From: Bradyrhizobium erythrophlei
Lineage (GTDB): Bacteria; Pseudomonadota; Alphaproteobacteria; Rhizobiales; Xanthobacteraceae
Direction of reading: 5' to 3'
Length of the DNA: 64,000 nucleotides
NCBI RefSeq assembly: GCF_900129505.1
Contig: NZ_LT670818.1
Location: 7,659,001-7,723,000 of the forward strand
How positions within the stretch are numbered: position 1 is the first letter of the stretch; each line of letters begins with the position of its first letter. The notes beneath the pieces are model-generated. The model did no database searches. It had not been told where the DNA came from and saw only the letters and a list, made by a program, of their open reading frames with translations. A program made the translations under genes and the position numbers. Shown piece by piece: positions 23,047-32,524 of the stretch.

Positions 23047-23658
23047 ATGGAGCCACTGGATATGTTGATATCGCCTTTTGCCGATGGCGTGATCGCCCTC
23101 TTGGTCGGCTACCTCTTCGGCTCGATTCCGTTCGGCCTGATCCTCACGCGGGCCGCCGGCACCCAGGATCTCCGCTCGATCGGCTCCGGCAATATCGGCG
23201 CCACCAACGTGCTGCGCACCGGACGCAAGGGCCTCGCCGCGGCGACCCTGATCGGCGACGCGCTGAAGGGCACCGCCGCGGTCATCCTCGCGGGCTATTT
23301 CGGCGGGCCCAATGCGGCTATGGCGGCAGCGCTCGGCGCGTTCCTCGGCCACCTCTTTCCGGTATGGCTGAACTTCAGAGGCGGCAAAGGCGTCGCGGTC
23401 TATATCGGTATCCTCATCGGACTATTCTGGCCGGCCGCGATCGTGTTTTGCGTGATCTGGCTCACGACCGCCATCGTCACGCGGTACTCTTCGCTGTCGG
23501 CGCTGGTCGCGAGCGTGGTGACACCGATCTTCCTGTGGTGGTTTGGCCACCTCGCACTGGCCTCGCTATTCGCCGTGGTGACGCTGCTGCTGTTCTACAT
23601 GCACCGCGAAAACATCAAGCGGTTGCGGGCGGGCACCGAGGGCAAGATCGGGAAGTAG
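23047..23658 (+). CDS. plsY: Glycerol-3-phosphate acyltransferase PlsY
   Basis: A 203-residue integral membrane enzyme that acylates glycerol-3-phosphate from acyl-phosphate, the first step of phospholipid synthesis. Its three conserved loops are visible: GSIPFGLI with [33 protein letters not shown], and a final [17 protein letters not shown]. Start 23047; ATG 23062 is an alternative. Terminated near a palindromic repeat. Confidence 0.96.
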   Translation: MEPLDMLISPFADGVIALLVGYLFGSIPFGLILTRAAGTQDLRSIGSGNIGATNVLRTGRKGLAAATLIGDALKGTAAVILAGYFGGPNAAMAAALGAFLGHLFPVWLNFRGGKGVAVYIGILIGLFWPAAIVFCVIWLTTAIVTRYSSLSALVASVVTPIFLWWFGHLALASLFAVVTLLLFYMHRENIKRLRAGTEGKIGK

Positions 23659-23666
23659 TGAGGGAT

Positions 23667-23768
23667 CGTCATTCCGGGGCGATGCGAAGCATCGAACCCG
23701 GAATCTCGAGATTCCCCGATGTGCAATTGCACATCGAGGTCCACGCTGACGCGTGTCCCGGAATGACA
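23667..23768. repeat. Palindromic intergenic repeat, GTCATTCCGGGG type
   Basis: Begins CGTCATTCCGGGGCGATGCG and ends GTGTCCCGGAATGACAG, so the outer arms pair; an inner CCCGGAATCTCGAGATTCC palindrome lies between. Copies of the same unit are at 25089-25169 and, truncated, at 36106. It lies between convergent plsY and the amidase gene. Confidence 0.85.
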
Positions 23769-23777
23769 GACTACCTC

Positions 23778-25025
23778 TCAACCCTTCGCCAGTGTCTCCT
23801 CGACAAAACGTGCCACCTTCAGCGCGCCGGCATCGTTGCCGAAGCGGGCGATCACCTGCACGCCCACCGGCAATCCGCCGTCGGCGACGTGAGCGGGAAC
23901 GTTGACGCAGGGAACGCCCATCAAGGTCCACAGTTTGTTGAAACGGGTATCGCCGGTCGAGGCCAGTCCCTTCGGCGCAGCACCCGGCGCGGAGAAAGTC
24001 AGCAACGCGTCGAAATCGTCGAAGATTTTGGCCAGCGCCTTGCGGCCCCGGTTCGCGGTTCGGCGCGCCTCGTCGTAATCGGCAGCTGCGATGCCGACGG
24101 TCTCGTCGAGTTTGGCGCGCAATAGCGGCGGCATCGCATCGTATTGCGTGCGGTATTCCCAGGCGAGCGCCTGATGGGCCTCGAATTCCTGCACCGTCTC
24201 GTGCGCCAGCCACGCCTCGGCCGATATTTCCGGCAAGGCGAGCGTACGAACGGAGGCGCCGGCGCGTTCCACCGCCATGCCGGCGATCCGCAACGCTTCC
24301 GCGCTGGCGGCTTCAGGCTTGCCGGCAAAATCCTGCGTCACCACCGCGATGCGCGGCCGCTCGATCGCAGCGCCGAGCAGCAGTTCGGGCCGGCCGGTCA
24401 TCGCCGAAAGTCCGAGCGCGAGATCTTCAACGCCGGCCGCAAACAGCCCGACGGTGTCCAGCGTCCACGAAAAACATTTGACGCCGACCGTCGGCAGTAC
24501 GCGGAACGAAGGTTTGATCGCGGCTACGCCGCAATACGACGCCGGACGGATCACCGAGCCGCCGGTCTGCGTTCCCAACGCCAGCGGAATCATCCCGGCC
24601 GCGACGGCTGCCGCCGACCCCGAGGACGATCCGCCCGGCGTGTGGGCGTGGTTGCGCGGATTGAGGGTCGCGGTCGGATCGCGCGAGGCGAAGCCCGTCG
24701 TCGTGGTCTTGCCGGCGATGGAAGCGCCCGCCTGCTTGAGCATCATCACGACAGGCGCGTCCGCGCGCGGACGCCAGCCCCGGTAGATCTTGGAACCCAT
24801 CTCGGTCGGAAAATCCGCAGTATCGATGATGTCCTTGATCCCGACCGCAATGCCACGCAGCGGACCTGCGTCGGCGGCGCGGACGTTGTCGGCGCGACAG
24901 ACGAAGGCGCCGATGGTCTTGTCCTGCGCCTCGATCGCCTCACCGGATTGTGCGATCGCGGCATCCGCCGAAAGCTCGCCGGAAGCGATTCGGCGCTGGA
25001 GATCGGCGAGCGAGATCATGGGCAT
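23778..25025 (-). CDS. Amidase-signature family hydrolase
   Basis: A 415-residue amidase. The Ser-cisSer-Lys centre is indicated by GIAVGIKDIIDTADFPTEMG, GGSSSGSAAAVAAGMIPLAL and GTQTGGSVIRPASYCG. It is not GatA, which is present elsewhere in the window, and is shorter than it. The substrate cannot be read from the sequence; related proteins hydrolyse small amides and are often labelled AtzF- or allophanate-like. Start 25025 or the second ATG six bases on. Confidence 0.9.
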   Translation of the reverse strand: MPMISLADLQRRIASGELSADAAIAQSGEAIEAQDKTIGAFVCRADNVRAADAGPLRGIAVGIKDIIDTADFPTEMGSKIYRGWRPRADAPVVMMLKQAGASIAGKTTTTGFASRDPTATLNPRNHAHTPGGSSSGSAAAVAAGMIPLALGTQTGGSVIRPASYCGVAAIKPSFRVLPTVGVKCFSWTLDTVGLFAAGVEDLALGLSAMTGRPELLLGAAIERPRIAVVTQDFAGKPEAASAEALRIAGMAVERAGASVRTLALPEISAEAWLAHETVQEFEAHQALAWEYRTQYDAMPPLLRAKLDETVGIAAADYDEARRTANRGRKALAKIFDDFDALLTFSAPGAAPKGLASTGDTRFNKLWTLMGVPCVNVPAHVADGGLPVGVQVIARFGNDAGALKVARFVEETLAKG

Positions 25026-25088
25026 TTTCTCCTGCGGAAGGCAGCACGGCTTTTACGGAGCGCGGCGGGATCGGGCAAGCGCCGCCCC

Positions 25089-25169
25089 GTCATTCCGGGG
25101 CAATGCGAAGCATCGAACCCCGAATCTCTAGATTCCGGGTCTGTGCGAAGGCGCGTGTCCCGGAATGAC
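25089..25169. repeat. Palindromic intergenic repeat, GTCATTCCGGGG type
   Basis: GTCATTCCGGGGCAATGCGAAG at the left and GTGTCCCGGAATGAC at the right, with CCCCGAATCTCTAGATTCCGGG between. Same family as 23667-23768, 1.4 kb away on the other side of the amidase gene, so the two copies flank it. Confidence 0.85.
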
Positions 25170-25228
25170 CGAGCGCCCCCTTCCCCACGCCCCCAGGTTG
25201 ATCCACACTCCCGTTTCCCGGGGGCCGC

Positions 25229-26344
25229 ATGGATAGCAAGACGCCGAGCACCACAGATCTCACCGACGCAGAGCGGATCGACCGGCTGCGGCTGATCCGT
25301 TCCGACAATGTCGGGCCGCGCACCTTCCGTTCCCTGATCAACCATTTCGGCAGCGCGCGCACAGCGCTTTCGCGGCTGCCCGATCTCGCCCGGCGCGGCG
25401 GCGCGGCACGGCCGGGGCGGATCTATAGCGAAGAGGACGCGCGCGCCGAACTGGCCGCGAGTGAACGGCTCGGCGTGCATCTGCTGGCGCCGGGGGAAGA
25501 CGGCTATCCGCCGCGGCTGTCGGAGCTCGACGATGCGCCGCCCCTGCTCGGCGTGCGGGGGGTGCGCGATGTGCTGATGCGGCCGATCATCGCGGTGGTC
25601 GGTTCGCGCAACGCGTCGGGCGCCGGATTGAAATTCGCAGGCTCGATTGCGCGCGATCTCGGCGAGGCCGGATTCATGGTTGCCTCCGGCCTGGCGCGCG
25701 GCATCGATGCGGCGGCGCATCGCGCCAGCCTCGCCAGCGGCACGATCGCGGTGCTGGCCGGCGGACATGACCGGGTTTATCCGCCCGAACACGAGGACCT
25801 GCTGGCGGAGTTGATCGACGCCGGTGGGGCGGCGATTTCCGAGATGCCACTCGGGCATGCGCCGCGCGCCCGCGACTTTCCCCGGCGCAACCGGCTGATC
25901 TCCGGCGTGGCGCTCGGCGTCGTCGTGGTCGAGGCCGCGCATCGCTCGGGCTCGCTGATCACGGCACGGATCGCCGCCGAACAGGGCCGCGAGGTATTCG
26001 CGGTGCCGGGCTCGCCGCTCGATCCGCGCGCCGCCGGCACCAACGATCTGATCAAGCAGGGCGCGACGCTGACCACGGAAGCGTCCGACGTCATCAATGC
26101 GGTCGAGCCGATCATGGGACGGCCGCCGTCATTGCGCGAGCCTGACGATGAGCCGCTGGCCTCTGAGCCTGACGCCGGTGATCGCGCCCGTATCATCGAC
26201 TTGCTCGGGCCTACTCCCGTTCTGCTCGACGATCTCATCCGGATGGCCGGCGCCTCGCCAGCGATCGTGCGCACCGTGCTGCTCGAGCTCGAACTTGCCG
26301 GCCGGCTCGAGCGTCACGGCGGCGGGCTGGTGTCGCTGGTTTAA
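25229..26344 (+). CDS. dprA: DNA-processing protein DprA
   Basis: A 371-residue single-strand DNA-binding protein that loads RecA during transformation. N-terminal SAM-like region ([20 protein letters not shown]), a Rossmann core with [65 protein letters not shown] and [15 protein letters not shown], then a C-terminal winged helix (about 305-371). Complete and normal in length. Close to plsY and topA, as often seen in this group. Confidence 0.96.
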   Translation: MDSKTPSTTDLTDAERIDRLRLIRSDNVGPRTFRSLINHFGSARTALSRLPDLARRGGAARPGRIYSEEDARAELAASERLGVHLLAPGEDGYPPRLSELDDAPPLLGVRGVRDVLMRPIIAVVGSRNASGAGLKFAGSIARDLGEAGFMVASGLARGIDAAAHRASLASGTIAVLAGGHDRVYPPEHEDLLAELIDAGGAAISEMPLGHAPRARDFPRRNRLISGVALGVVVVEAAHRSGSLITARIAAEQGREVFAVPGSPLDPRAAGTNDLIKQGATLTTEASDVINAVEPIMGRPPSLREPDDEPLASEPDAGDRARIIDLLGPTPVLLDDLIRMAGASPAIVRTVLLELELAGRLERHGGGLVSLV

Positions 26345-26356
26345 ACGACACGGCAA

Positions 26357-26812
26357 TCAGTCGGCATCATTGCGGCGATCGAATTTTGCCCGCGCGGCTT
26401 CGATTTCCGCTCGATGATCGTTGGCCCACTTGCCCAGCGTTTCCACCGGCTTCCACAGCCCGCGTCCGAGGTCTGTGAGTTCGTAATCGACGCGCGGCGG
26501 AATGGTCGGGAACACGGTCCGGGTCACCAGGCCGTCGCGTTCAAGCCCGCGCAGGGTCAGCGTCAGCATCCGCTGCGAGATGCCGCCGACCATGCGCTTG
26601 ATTTCATTGAAGCGCCGCGGGCCGTCACCGAGCAGCCTGATGACGAACACGCTCCATTTGTCGCCGACCCGCGCCAGGATGGAGGCAACGCCGCGGCAAT
26701 CGCTTTCGAGATGCGCATAGGGTGCCAGGACGGTCACATCGGTGTGCTCGGGTTTCAATGCTGTGCTCGGGTGCCAAAAATGTGCGTTCTTGCGGGGTTT
26801 GCAGACAGTCAC
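26357..26812 (-). CDS. HxlR-family transcriptional regulator (next to azoR)
   Basis: A 151-residue winged-helix protein: [39 protein letters not shown] and [20 protein letters not shown] are the classic HxlR fold, with [10 protein letters not shown] after the wing. A Cys (SDCRG) just before the fold is at the place where redox- or quinone-sensing HxlR proteins (YodB, HypR) have their sensor. Divergent from azoR with 42 bases between starts, so it probably represses azoR. Confidence 0.9.
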   Translation of the reverse strand: MTVCKPRKNAHFWHPSTALKPEHTDVTVLAPYAHLESDCRGVASILARVGDKWSVFVIRLLGDGPRRFNEIKRMVGGISQRMLTLTLRGLERDGLVTRTVFPTIPPRVDYELTDLGRGLWKPVETLGKWANDHRAEIEAARAKFDRRNDAD

Positions 26813-26854
26813 TCATATAGTCTCAGTTACAAACATATACCAAGGGTGACACTC

Positions 26855-27463
26855 ATGAAACTTCTTCATATCGATTCCAGCGTGCTTGGCCCCCACTCGG
26901 TCAGCCGGCAGGTTTCCGCGGCGATCGTGGAACGCCTGCGCGAGGCCACACCTCACCTGGACATCGTCTACCGCGACCTGAGTTCGACGCCACTGGCGCA
27001 TCTGTCGGGTCCGCATCTTGCGGCCGCGCAGGGCGCCGCGCCCGATGACGCCCTGCGACAGGACCTCGCCGCCGGTCAGGCGGTCCTGGAGGAGTTTCTC
27101 GCCGCCGACATCGTGGTGCTCGGCGCGCCCATGTACAATTTCACGATACCGAGCCAGCTCAAGGCCTGGATCGACCGCATCCTGGTGGCGGGCAAGACAT
27201 TCAGGTACGGCGCGCAAGGCGCGGAGGGTCTGGCCGGCAACAAGCGCGTCATCATTGCGATCTCGCGGGGCGGCTTCTACGGCACCGGCACGCCGGCTGC
27301 GGTCGGCGAACACCTGGAAACCTATTTGCGCTGGGTGTTTGGGTTTATCGGGATAAAGAACCCCGAATTCATTCTCGCCGATGGTATCCAGGTCGGGCCC
27401 GAACACCGCGAAAAAGCGCTGGCAAACGCGCTGCAAGCCGCAACCAACCTGCAGGCCGCATGA
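26855..27463 (+). CDS. azoR: FMN-dependent NADH:azoreductase / quinone reductase
   Basis: A 202-residue flavodoxin-fold enzyme. Start 26855 gives [20 protein letters not shown]; other markers are [37 protein letters not shown] and SRGGFYG. It reduces quinones and azo dyes in the cytoplasm and is usually induced by electrophiles. The divergent HxlR gene is its likely regulator. A strong hairpin follows its stop. Confidence 0.93.
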   Translation: MKLLHIDSSVLGPHSVSRQVSAAIVERLREATPHLDIVYRDLSSTPLAHLSGPHLAAAQGAAPDDALRQDLAAGQAVLEEFLAADIVVLGAPMYNFTIPSQLKAWIDRILVAGKTFRYGAQGAEGLAGNKRVIIAISRGGFYGTGTPAAVGEHLETYLRWVFGFIGIKNPEFILADGIQVGPEHREKALANALQAATNLQAA

Positions 27464-27480
27464 GATGAGATAAGCAAACG

Positions 27481-27510
27481 GCCTGCCGTCGTGGAACGGC
27501 GACGGCAGGC
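27481..27510 (+). terminator. Hairpin terminator after azoR
   Basis: GCCTGCCGTC and GACGGCAGGC form a perfect 10-bp stem with a 10-base loop. The following T-run is weak, so it may serve both azoR and the convergent small gene. Confidence 0.7.
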
Positions 27511-27535
27511 TAGTCTCAATCTGAATACAACGGTG

Positions 27536-27700
27536 TCAATACCAGGCGCCGGGCACGCCAATGATAATGGCAATGAGGGATATCAAAAGACCAATCCCGG
27601 AAAACAATGCGACCACGACAAACTGTCCGCCGTCTGATTTCTGCGACGAAGCTGCTGCGGAAACCGGAATCGATGCGGTGACGCGCGCGGCTTTCGGCAT
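27536..27700 (-). CDS. 54-residue single-span membrane protein
   Basis: MPKAARVTASIPVSAAASSQ opens a Ser/Ala-rich N-terminus, followed by KSDGG and one strong membrane helix (about residues 27-50) that ends IGVPGAWY. Ribosome-binding site GGAGAGG lies before the ATG at 27700. Codon use and layout look genuine though I know no family. The other frame over the same bases gives an Arg/His-rich product and is rejected. Confidence 0.7.
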   Translation of the reverse strand: MPKAARVTASIPVSAAASSQKSDGGQFVVVALFSGIGLLISLIAIIIGVPGAWY

Positions 27701-27726
27701 GACAGCCTCTCCAATTCATAGAGCAA

Positions 27727-27849
27727 TCAGAAGTCCCAACCCTTGGAGAGGTCTAGCTTGGTACGGCAAAGGTTCAACGCATTCGCACGGAATTGGAAAA
27801 TTTGCCGGCGGCCGAGGGAACCGACCACCACGATCGATGCGACGTCCAT
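27727..27849 (-). CDS. Possible 40-residue ORF
   Basis: MDVASIVVVGSLGRRQIFQF and a tail ending DLSKGWDF. No convincing ribosome-binding site and no known relatives. Listed because it fills the space between the SDR gene and the 54-residue gene on the same strand; it may be only chance. Confidence 0.25.
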   Translation of the reverse strand: MDVASIVVVGSLGRRQIFQFRANALNLCRTKLDLSKGWDF

Positions 27850-27889
27850 CAAATCGTGCTGATCGGATCGATGATCTCGTGTTTTCCGT

Positions 27890-28663
27890 CTATGCGCGAT
27901 AGATCGGCGCGCCGGCGGGCGAACTGGTGGCTCCGCCGTCCACGAAGATCTCCGCGCCTTGAACATTCGACGAATCGTCGGAGGCGAGGAACAACACCGT
28001 CTTGGCGACCTCCTCGGCCTCGCCGAGCCGGCCCAGCGGTATGGTGCGCGAAATGCGCTTGTCCAGAGCGGCGAACGCTTCGGCGGTCGGCGCCACACGA
28101 TCCCAGATCGGCGTGCGCGCCGCGCCCGGAGCGACCACATTGACCCGGATCCCGCGCGGCGAAAGTTCCGAGACCATCACCCGCGCCATCGCCCGGACGC
28201 CGGCCTTGCTCGCTGCATAGGCGGCATAGCCGGGACTGCCCAGCACGGAGATGACGGAGCCGTTGAGGATGATCGAGGCGCCATCGTTGAGGTAAGGCAC
28301 CGCCGCCTGCACGGTGAAGAATACCGACGTGATGTTGGTCCGGATCACGGATTCAAACGTCGCCAAAGTGGTCCCGCCGATTGGCGTATTGGCGCCGATG
28401 CCGGCATTGGCGAATACGATGTCGAGCTTTCCGAATTTGGCCGCGGCCTGTTTGACCGCGGCTTCCGTCGCCGAGATATCGTTGGCATCGGCCACGATCG
28501 CGAGCGCATTCGCCCCGAGTTCCTTCGCAGCCGCCTCCAGGGTCGCCGCATTGCGCCCGGTGATGGAGACCCGTGCGCCCTCGTCCACGAACAGCCGGGC
28601 GGTCGCAAGCCCGATGCCGCTGTTGCCGCCAGTGATGAATGCCGTCTTGTTCGCGAGGCGCAT
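27890..28663 (-). CDS. Short-chain dehydrogenase/reductase
   Basis: A 257-residue classical SDR. NAD(P) motif TGGNSGIG (11-18), NAG in VFANAGIG, catalytic Ser in LNGSVISV, Tyr-Lys in YAAYAASK near 150-157, and a final SSNVQGAEIFVDGG. The residue after the second beta strand is Arg/Asn (SITGRNAA), which suggests NADPH. The physiological substrate is unknown. Divergent from an HxlR regulator with a shared operator. Confidence 0.93.
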   Translation of the reverse strand: MRLANKTAFITGGNSGIGLATARLFVDEGARVSITGRNAATLEAAAKELGANALAIVADANDISATEAAVKQAAAKFGKLDIVFANAGIGANTPIGGTTLATFESVIRTNITSVFFTVQAAVPYLNDGASIILNGSVISVLGSPGYAAYAASKAGVRAMARVMVSELSPRGIRVNVVAPGAARTPIWDRVAPTAEAFAALDKRISRTIPLGRLGEAEEVAKTVLFLASDDSSNVQGAEIFVDGGATSSPAGAPIYRA

Positions 28664-28681
28664 GGTCGACTCCCGTTGATA

Positions 28682-28740
28682 GTGGTTGCATTATGCAACT
28701 AAATTGCCATTTAGACGGTCTGGTTTTATAATGCAACCAC
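28682..28740. promoter_or_regulatory. Paired inverted operator between SDR and HxlR genes
   Basis: GTGGTTGCATTAT at 28682-28694 is repeated as its exact complement ATAATGCAACCAC at 28728-28740, 13 bp arms 33 bases apart. The left arm also belongs to a tighter 15-bp palindrome, GTTGCATTATGCAAC (28685-28699). The pair lies 19 bases before the SDR start and 46 before the HxlR start, as expected for HxlR dimer sites that control both. Confidence 0.65.
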
Positions 28741-28785
28741 ACAACGTCGTGATCGGTGCACGTGTCACGATCAGCAGGGATCGCC

Positions 28786-29241
28786 ATGGTAAAACGGACG
28801 AGTTTCGAAAACGCGGGTTGCCCGGTCGCGCGGTCGCTGGACGCGCTCGGCGACTGGTGGTCGCTCCTGATCATCCGCGACGCCTTTCTCGGCCTTCGCC
28901 GCTTCGGGGAATTCCAGAAGCACCTCGGATGTGCGAAGAACATCCTGACCGTGCGGCTGCGCGCGCTGGTTGACCAGGACATCCTGACGACCGCGCCCGC
29001 TTCCGATGGCAGCGCCTATCAGGAATATCTGCTGACGCCGAAGGGACGCGGGGTATTTCCGATCCTGGTTGCGCTCCGGCAATGGAGCGAGGAGTTTGCT
29101 TGCGAGGGAGGTGCGTTCGCCGACGTTCTGATCGACCGGAACAACGGCCAACCGGTACGCAGGCTCGAACTGCACGCGCAGGATGGGCGTCTATTGGGCT
29201 TCGGCGACATCGAGATCAAAAAGCGCCGCCGACGCGCTTGA
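28786..29241 (+). CDS. HxlR-family transcriptional regulator (next to SDR)
   Basis: A 151-residue winged-helix protein: CPVARSLDALGDWWSLLIIR, FGEFQKHLGCAKNILTVRLR and LTPKGRGVFPILVALRQW. Its N-terminal Cys (ENAGCPVARSL) is the conserved HxlR cysteine. Start 28786 follows CAGGGATCGCC. It is a second HxlR 2 kb from the first but not close in sequence. Likely represses the divergent SDR gene through the TTGCAT sites. Confidence 0.9.
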   Translation: MVKRTSFENAGCPVARSLDALGDWWSLLIIRDAFLGLRRFGEFQKHLGCAKNILTVRLRALVDQDILTTAPASDGSAYQEYLLTPKGRGVFPILVALRQWSEEFACEGGAFADVLIDRNNGQPVRRLELHAQDGRLLGFGDIEIKKRRRRA

Positions 29242-29296
29242 ACCGTCGTTGCGCGGAGCCGATGGACCGCACTTTGCGCGGGCCCAGGTCAGACCG

Positions 29297-29560
29297 TCAC
29301 GACAGGTTCCGTTTGCTGCGGAGCCGCAAATGTTCCTCGGCTTCGAGCTGCGTCATCCCAAGCAGGAAGCCGAGCACGTCGAGCTTGTGGCGTCGCACCA
29401 GCCCGGCCAGTTCGGCAACGGTCTCGGCAATGACGGCCGCGGCCTCGTCCGGGCCTCCCTCGCCTGCTGGTTCATCGCTCCTCCCCCTGCCCTGATGCGT
29501 GCGCGCCCGCCGGCCACCGCTTTTGGTCAACCAGTCACATCCAATGCCGCGAATTATCAT
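29297..29560 (-). CDS. Small conserved-looking protein, start uncertain
   Basis: The C-terminal half (AAAVIAETVAELAGLVRRHK, then LDVLGFLLGMTQLEAEEHLR) is a clean amphipathic helical pair and reads as a real protein of unknown function. The first 30 residues (GRRARTHQGRGRS) do not. A strong ribosome-binding site, GGGGAGGAGCG, stands before an ATG at 29475 in another frame, MNQQAREA, and one base shift soon after would join it to the good half. Either translation starts upstream at a weak codon or a one-base indel has broken the gene. Confidence 0.55.
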   Translation of the reverse strand: MIIRGIGCDWLTKSGGRRARTHQGRGRSDEPAGEGGPDEAAAVIAETVAELAGLVRRHKLDVLGFLLGMTQLEAEEHLRLRSKRNLS

Positions 29561-29754
29561 CAGATACGCCTTTTAAGTGCGCAACTCTGGGAGGCAAATC
29601 ACAACTTTTTAGATATAAGCTCGAGGTCCCTGGAGGCCCAATCAACATCTGTCCATTTGACAGGGGGCTCCGCTGCTCCCATGTTCGGAACGAAACGGCC
29701 GACGCGAATCTCGCGGAACCGGCCTTTATTTTTCCCGTAAGCCATTGGAATGAC

Positions 29755-32523
29755 ATGAATATCGTCATTGTCGAGTCGCCAGCTAAGGCCAAGACGATCA
29801 ACAAATATCTGGGGGCCTCCTACGAGGTTCTCGCCTCGTTCGGCCATGTCCGGGACCTCCCGGCCAAGAACGGATCGGTCGATCCGGATGCCAATTTCCA
29901 GATGATCTGGGAGATCGACCCCAAGGCGGCCGGCCGGCTCAACGATATCGCCAAGGCGCTGAAGGGCGCGGACCGGTTGATCCTCGCCACCGACCCTGAT
30001 CGCGAGGGCGAAGCTATCTCCTGGCACGTGCTGGAGGTGCTGAAGGAAAAGCGCGCGCTCAAGGACCACAAGATCGAGCGCGTGGTGTTCAACGCCATCA
30101 CCAAGCAGGCGGTGACGGACGCGATGAAGAACCCGCGCCAGATCGATGGCGCGCTGGTCGACGCCTATATGGCGCGCCGCGCGCTGGATTATCTGGTCGG
30201 TTTTACCCTTTCGCCGGTGTTGTGGCGCAAATTGCCGGGCGCACGTTCGGCGGGCCGCGTGCAATCGGTGGCGCTGCGGCTGGTCTGCGACCGCGAACTG
30301 GAAATCGAGAAGTTCGTGCCGCGCGAATACTGGTCGCTGGTCGCGACCCTGACGACGCCGCGCGGCGATGCGTTCGAGGCTCGGCTGGTCGGCGCCGATG
30401 GCAAGAAGATCCAACGGCTCGACATCGGCACCGGCGCGGAAGCCGAGGATTTCAAGAAGGCGATCGAAGCCGCCAACTTCACGGTGTCCACCGTCGAGGC
30501 CAAACCGGCGCGGCGCAATCCGCAGGCGCCGTTCACCACCTCGACGCTGCAGCAGGAAGCCAGCCGCAAGCTCGGCTTTGCGCCGGCGCACACGATGCGG
30601 ATCGCGCAGCGGCTCTATGAGGGCATCGATATCGGCGGCGAAACCACCGGCCTCATTACCTATATGCGTACCGACGGCGTGCAGATCGACGGTTCGGCGA
30701 TCACGCAAGCGCGTAAGGTGATCGGTGAAGATTACGGCAACGCCTACGTGCCGGACGCCCCGCGCCAGTACCAGGCCAAGGCCAAGAACGCGCAGGAAGC
30801 GCACGAAGCGATCCGCCCGACCGATCTGTCGCGCCGGCCGGCCGACATGCGCCGCCGCCTCGATACCGATCAGGCCAGGCTGTATGAGCTGATCTGGATC
30901 CGCACCATCGCCAGCCAGATGGAATCCGCCGAACTGGAGCGCACCACGGTCGATATCGCGGCCAAGGCCGGCTCCCGCGTGCTGGACCTGCGCGCCAGCG
31001 GCCAGGTCATCAAATTCGACGGTTTTCTGGCGCTCTACCAGGAAGGTCGCGATGACGACGGCGACGACGAGGACTCACGCCGCCTCCCCGTCATGAGCGA
31101 GGGCGAAGCGCTGAAGCGCCGGGATCTCGCCGTCACCCAGCATTTTACCGAACCGCCGCCGCGTTTTTCCGAGGCGTCGCTGGTCAAGCGCATGGAGGAA
31201 CTCGGCATCGGCCGCCCTTCCACCTACGCCTCGATCCTGCAGGTGCTGAAGGATCGCGGCTATGTCAGGCTCGAGAAGAAGCGCCTGCATGGCGAGGACA
31301 AGGGCCGCGTCGTCGTCGCGTTCCTGGAGAATTTCTTCGCGCGCTACGTTGAATATGATTTCACCGCCGACCTCGAAGAGCAACTCGACCGCATTTCCAA
31401 CAACGAGATTTCCTGGCAGCAGGTGCTGAAGGATTTCTGGGTCGGCTTCATCGGTGCCGTCAACGAGATCAAGGATTTGCGCGTCGCCCAGGTGCTGGAC
31501 GCGCTGGACGACATGCTGGGCCCGCACATCTATGCGCCGCGCGAGGACGGCGGCGATCCCCGGCAATGCCCGAGCTGCGGCGCCGGCAAGCTCAATCTCA
31601 AGGCCGGAAAATTCGGCGCCTTCGTCGGCTGCTCCAACTATCCGGAATGCCGCTACACCCGTCCGCTCGCCGCCGACGGCGAGGCCAGCGCCGATCGCAT
31701 CCTGGGCAAGGATCCCGAGACTGATCGCGACGTCGTCGTGAAGGCGGGGCGCTTCGGTCCCTATATCCAGCTCGGCGAGCAGAAGGACTACGCGGAGGGC
31801 GAGAAGCCCAAGCGCGCGGGCATTCCGAAGAACACCTCGCCTTCCGACGTCGAACTCGACCTGGCCCTGAAGCTGCTGTCGCTGCCGCGCGAGATCGGCA
31901 AGCATCCCGAGACCGGCGAGCCGATCACCGCGGGTCTTGGCCGCTTCGGGCCGTTCGTGAAGCACGAGAAGATCTATGCCAGCCTGGAGGCCGGCGACGA
32001 GGTGTTCGATGTCGGGTTGAACCGGGCGGTCACGCTGATCGCCGAGAAAATCGCAAAGGGCCCGAGCGGCCGGCGCTTCGGCGCCGATCCCGGCAAACCC
32101 TTGGGCGATCATCCGACCCTTGGCGGCGTCGCGGTCAAGAACGGACGCTACGGCGCCTATGTCACGGCCGACGGCGTCAATGCCACGATCCCCAGCGACA
32201 AGACGCCGGAAACCATCACGCTTGCGGAGGCGATCGCGCTGATCGACGAACGCGTGGCGAAGGGTGGCGGCAAACCCAAGCGCGGCGCCAAGAAGGCCAA
32301 AACGGCCAAGCCCGCCAAAGTGGAGCCCGACGCAACGGTGGCAAAGCCCGCCAAGAAGGCGGCGGCGAAGAAATCCGCGGCCAAGCCCAAATCCGATGCC
32401 AAGTCAGAGGCCGTCAGCAAGGCGCGCGCCCCGGTGACGGCGACGGCAAAAACCTCTCTGGCCAAGCCTGCGCTCGCCGCCAAGACGCCCGCGAAGAAAA
32501 GCGCGGGCAAGGCGCGGGGATAA
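29755..32523 (+). CDS. topA: DNA topoisomerase I
   Basis: A 922-residue type IA topoisomerase that relaxes negative supercoils. Toprim domain at the N-terminus (IVESPAKAKTINKYLG, ATDPDREGEAISWH), catalytic Tyr near 303 in GLITYMRTDG, and PPPRFSEASLVKRMEELGIG. One four-Cys zinc ribbon near 605 (CPSCGAG..CSNYPEC) is followed by three to four zinc-free topoisomerase repeats (GRFGPYIQLG, GRFGPFVKH, GRYGAYVTADG) and a Lys/Ala-rich tail from about 840. The stop is one base before rnr. Confidence 0.98.
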   Translation: MNIVIVESPAKAKTINKYLGASYEVLASFGHVRDLPAKNGSVDPDANFQMIWEIDPKAAGRLNDIAKALKGADRLILATDPDREGEAISWHVLEVLKEKRALKDHKIERVVFNAITKQAVTDAMKNPRQIDGALVDAYMARRALDYLVGFTLSPVLWRKLPGARSAGRVQSVALRLVCDRELEIEKFVPREYWSLVATLTTPRGDAFEARLVGADGKKIQRLDIGTGAEAEDFKKAIEAANFTVSTVEAKPARRNPQAPFTTSTLQQEASRKLGFAPAHTMRIAQRLYEGIDIGGETTGLITYMRTDGVQIDGSAITQARKVIGEDYGNAYVPDAPRQYQAKAKNAQEAHEAIRPTDLSRRPADMRRRLDTDQARLYELIWIRTIASQMESAELERTTVDIAAKAGSRVLDLRASGQVIKFDGFLALYQEGRDDDGDDEDSRRLPVMSEGEALKRRDLAVTQHFTEPPPRFSEASLVKRMEELGIGRPSTYASILQVLKDRGYVRLEKKRLHGEDKGRVVVAFLENFFARYVEYDFTADLEEQLDRISNNEISWQQVLKDFWVGFIGAVNEIKDLRVAQVLDALDDMLGPHIYAPREDGGDPRQCPSCGAGKLNLKAGKFGAFVGCSNYPECRYTRPLAADGEASADRILGKDPETDRDVVVKAGRFGPYIQLGEQKDYAEGEKPKRAGIPKNTSPSDVELDLALKLLSLPREIGKHPETGEPITAGLGRFGPFVKHEKIYASLEAGDEVFDVGLNRAVTLIAEKIAKGPSGRRFGADPGKPLGDHPTLGGVAVKNGRYGAYVTADGVNATIPSDKTPETITLAEAIALIDERVAKGGGKPKRGAKKAKTAKPAKVEPDATVAKPAKKAAAKKSAAKPKSDAKSEAVSKARAPVTATAKTSLAKPALAAKTPAKKSAGKARG

Positions 32524-32524
32524 C

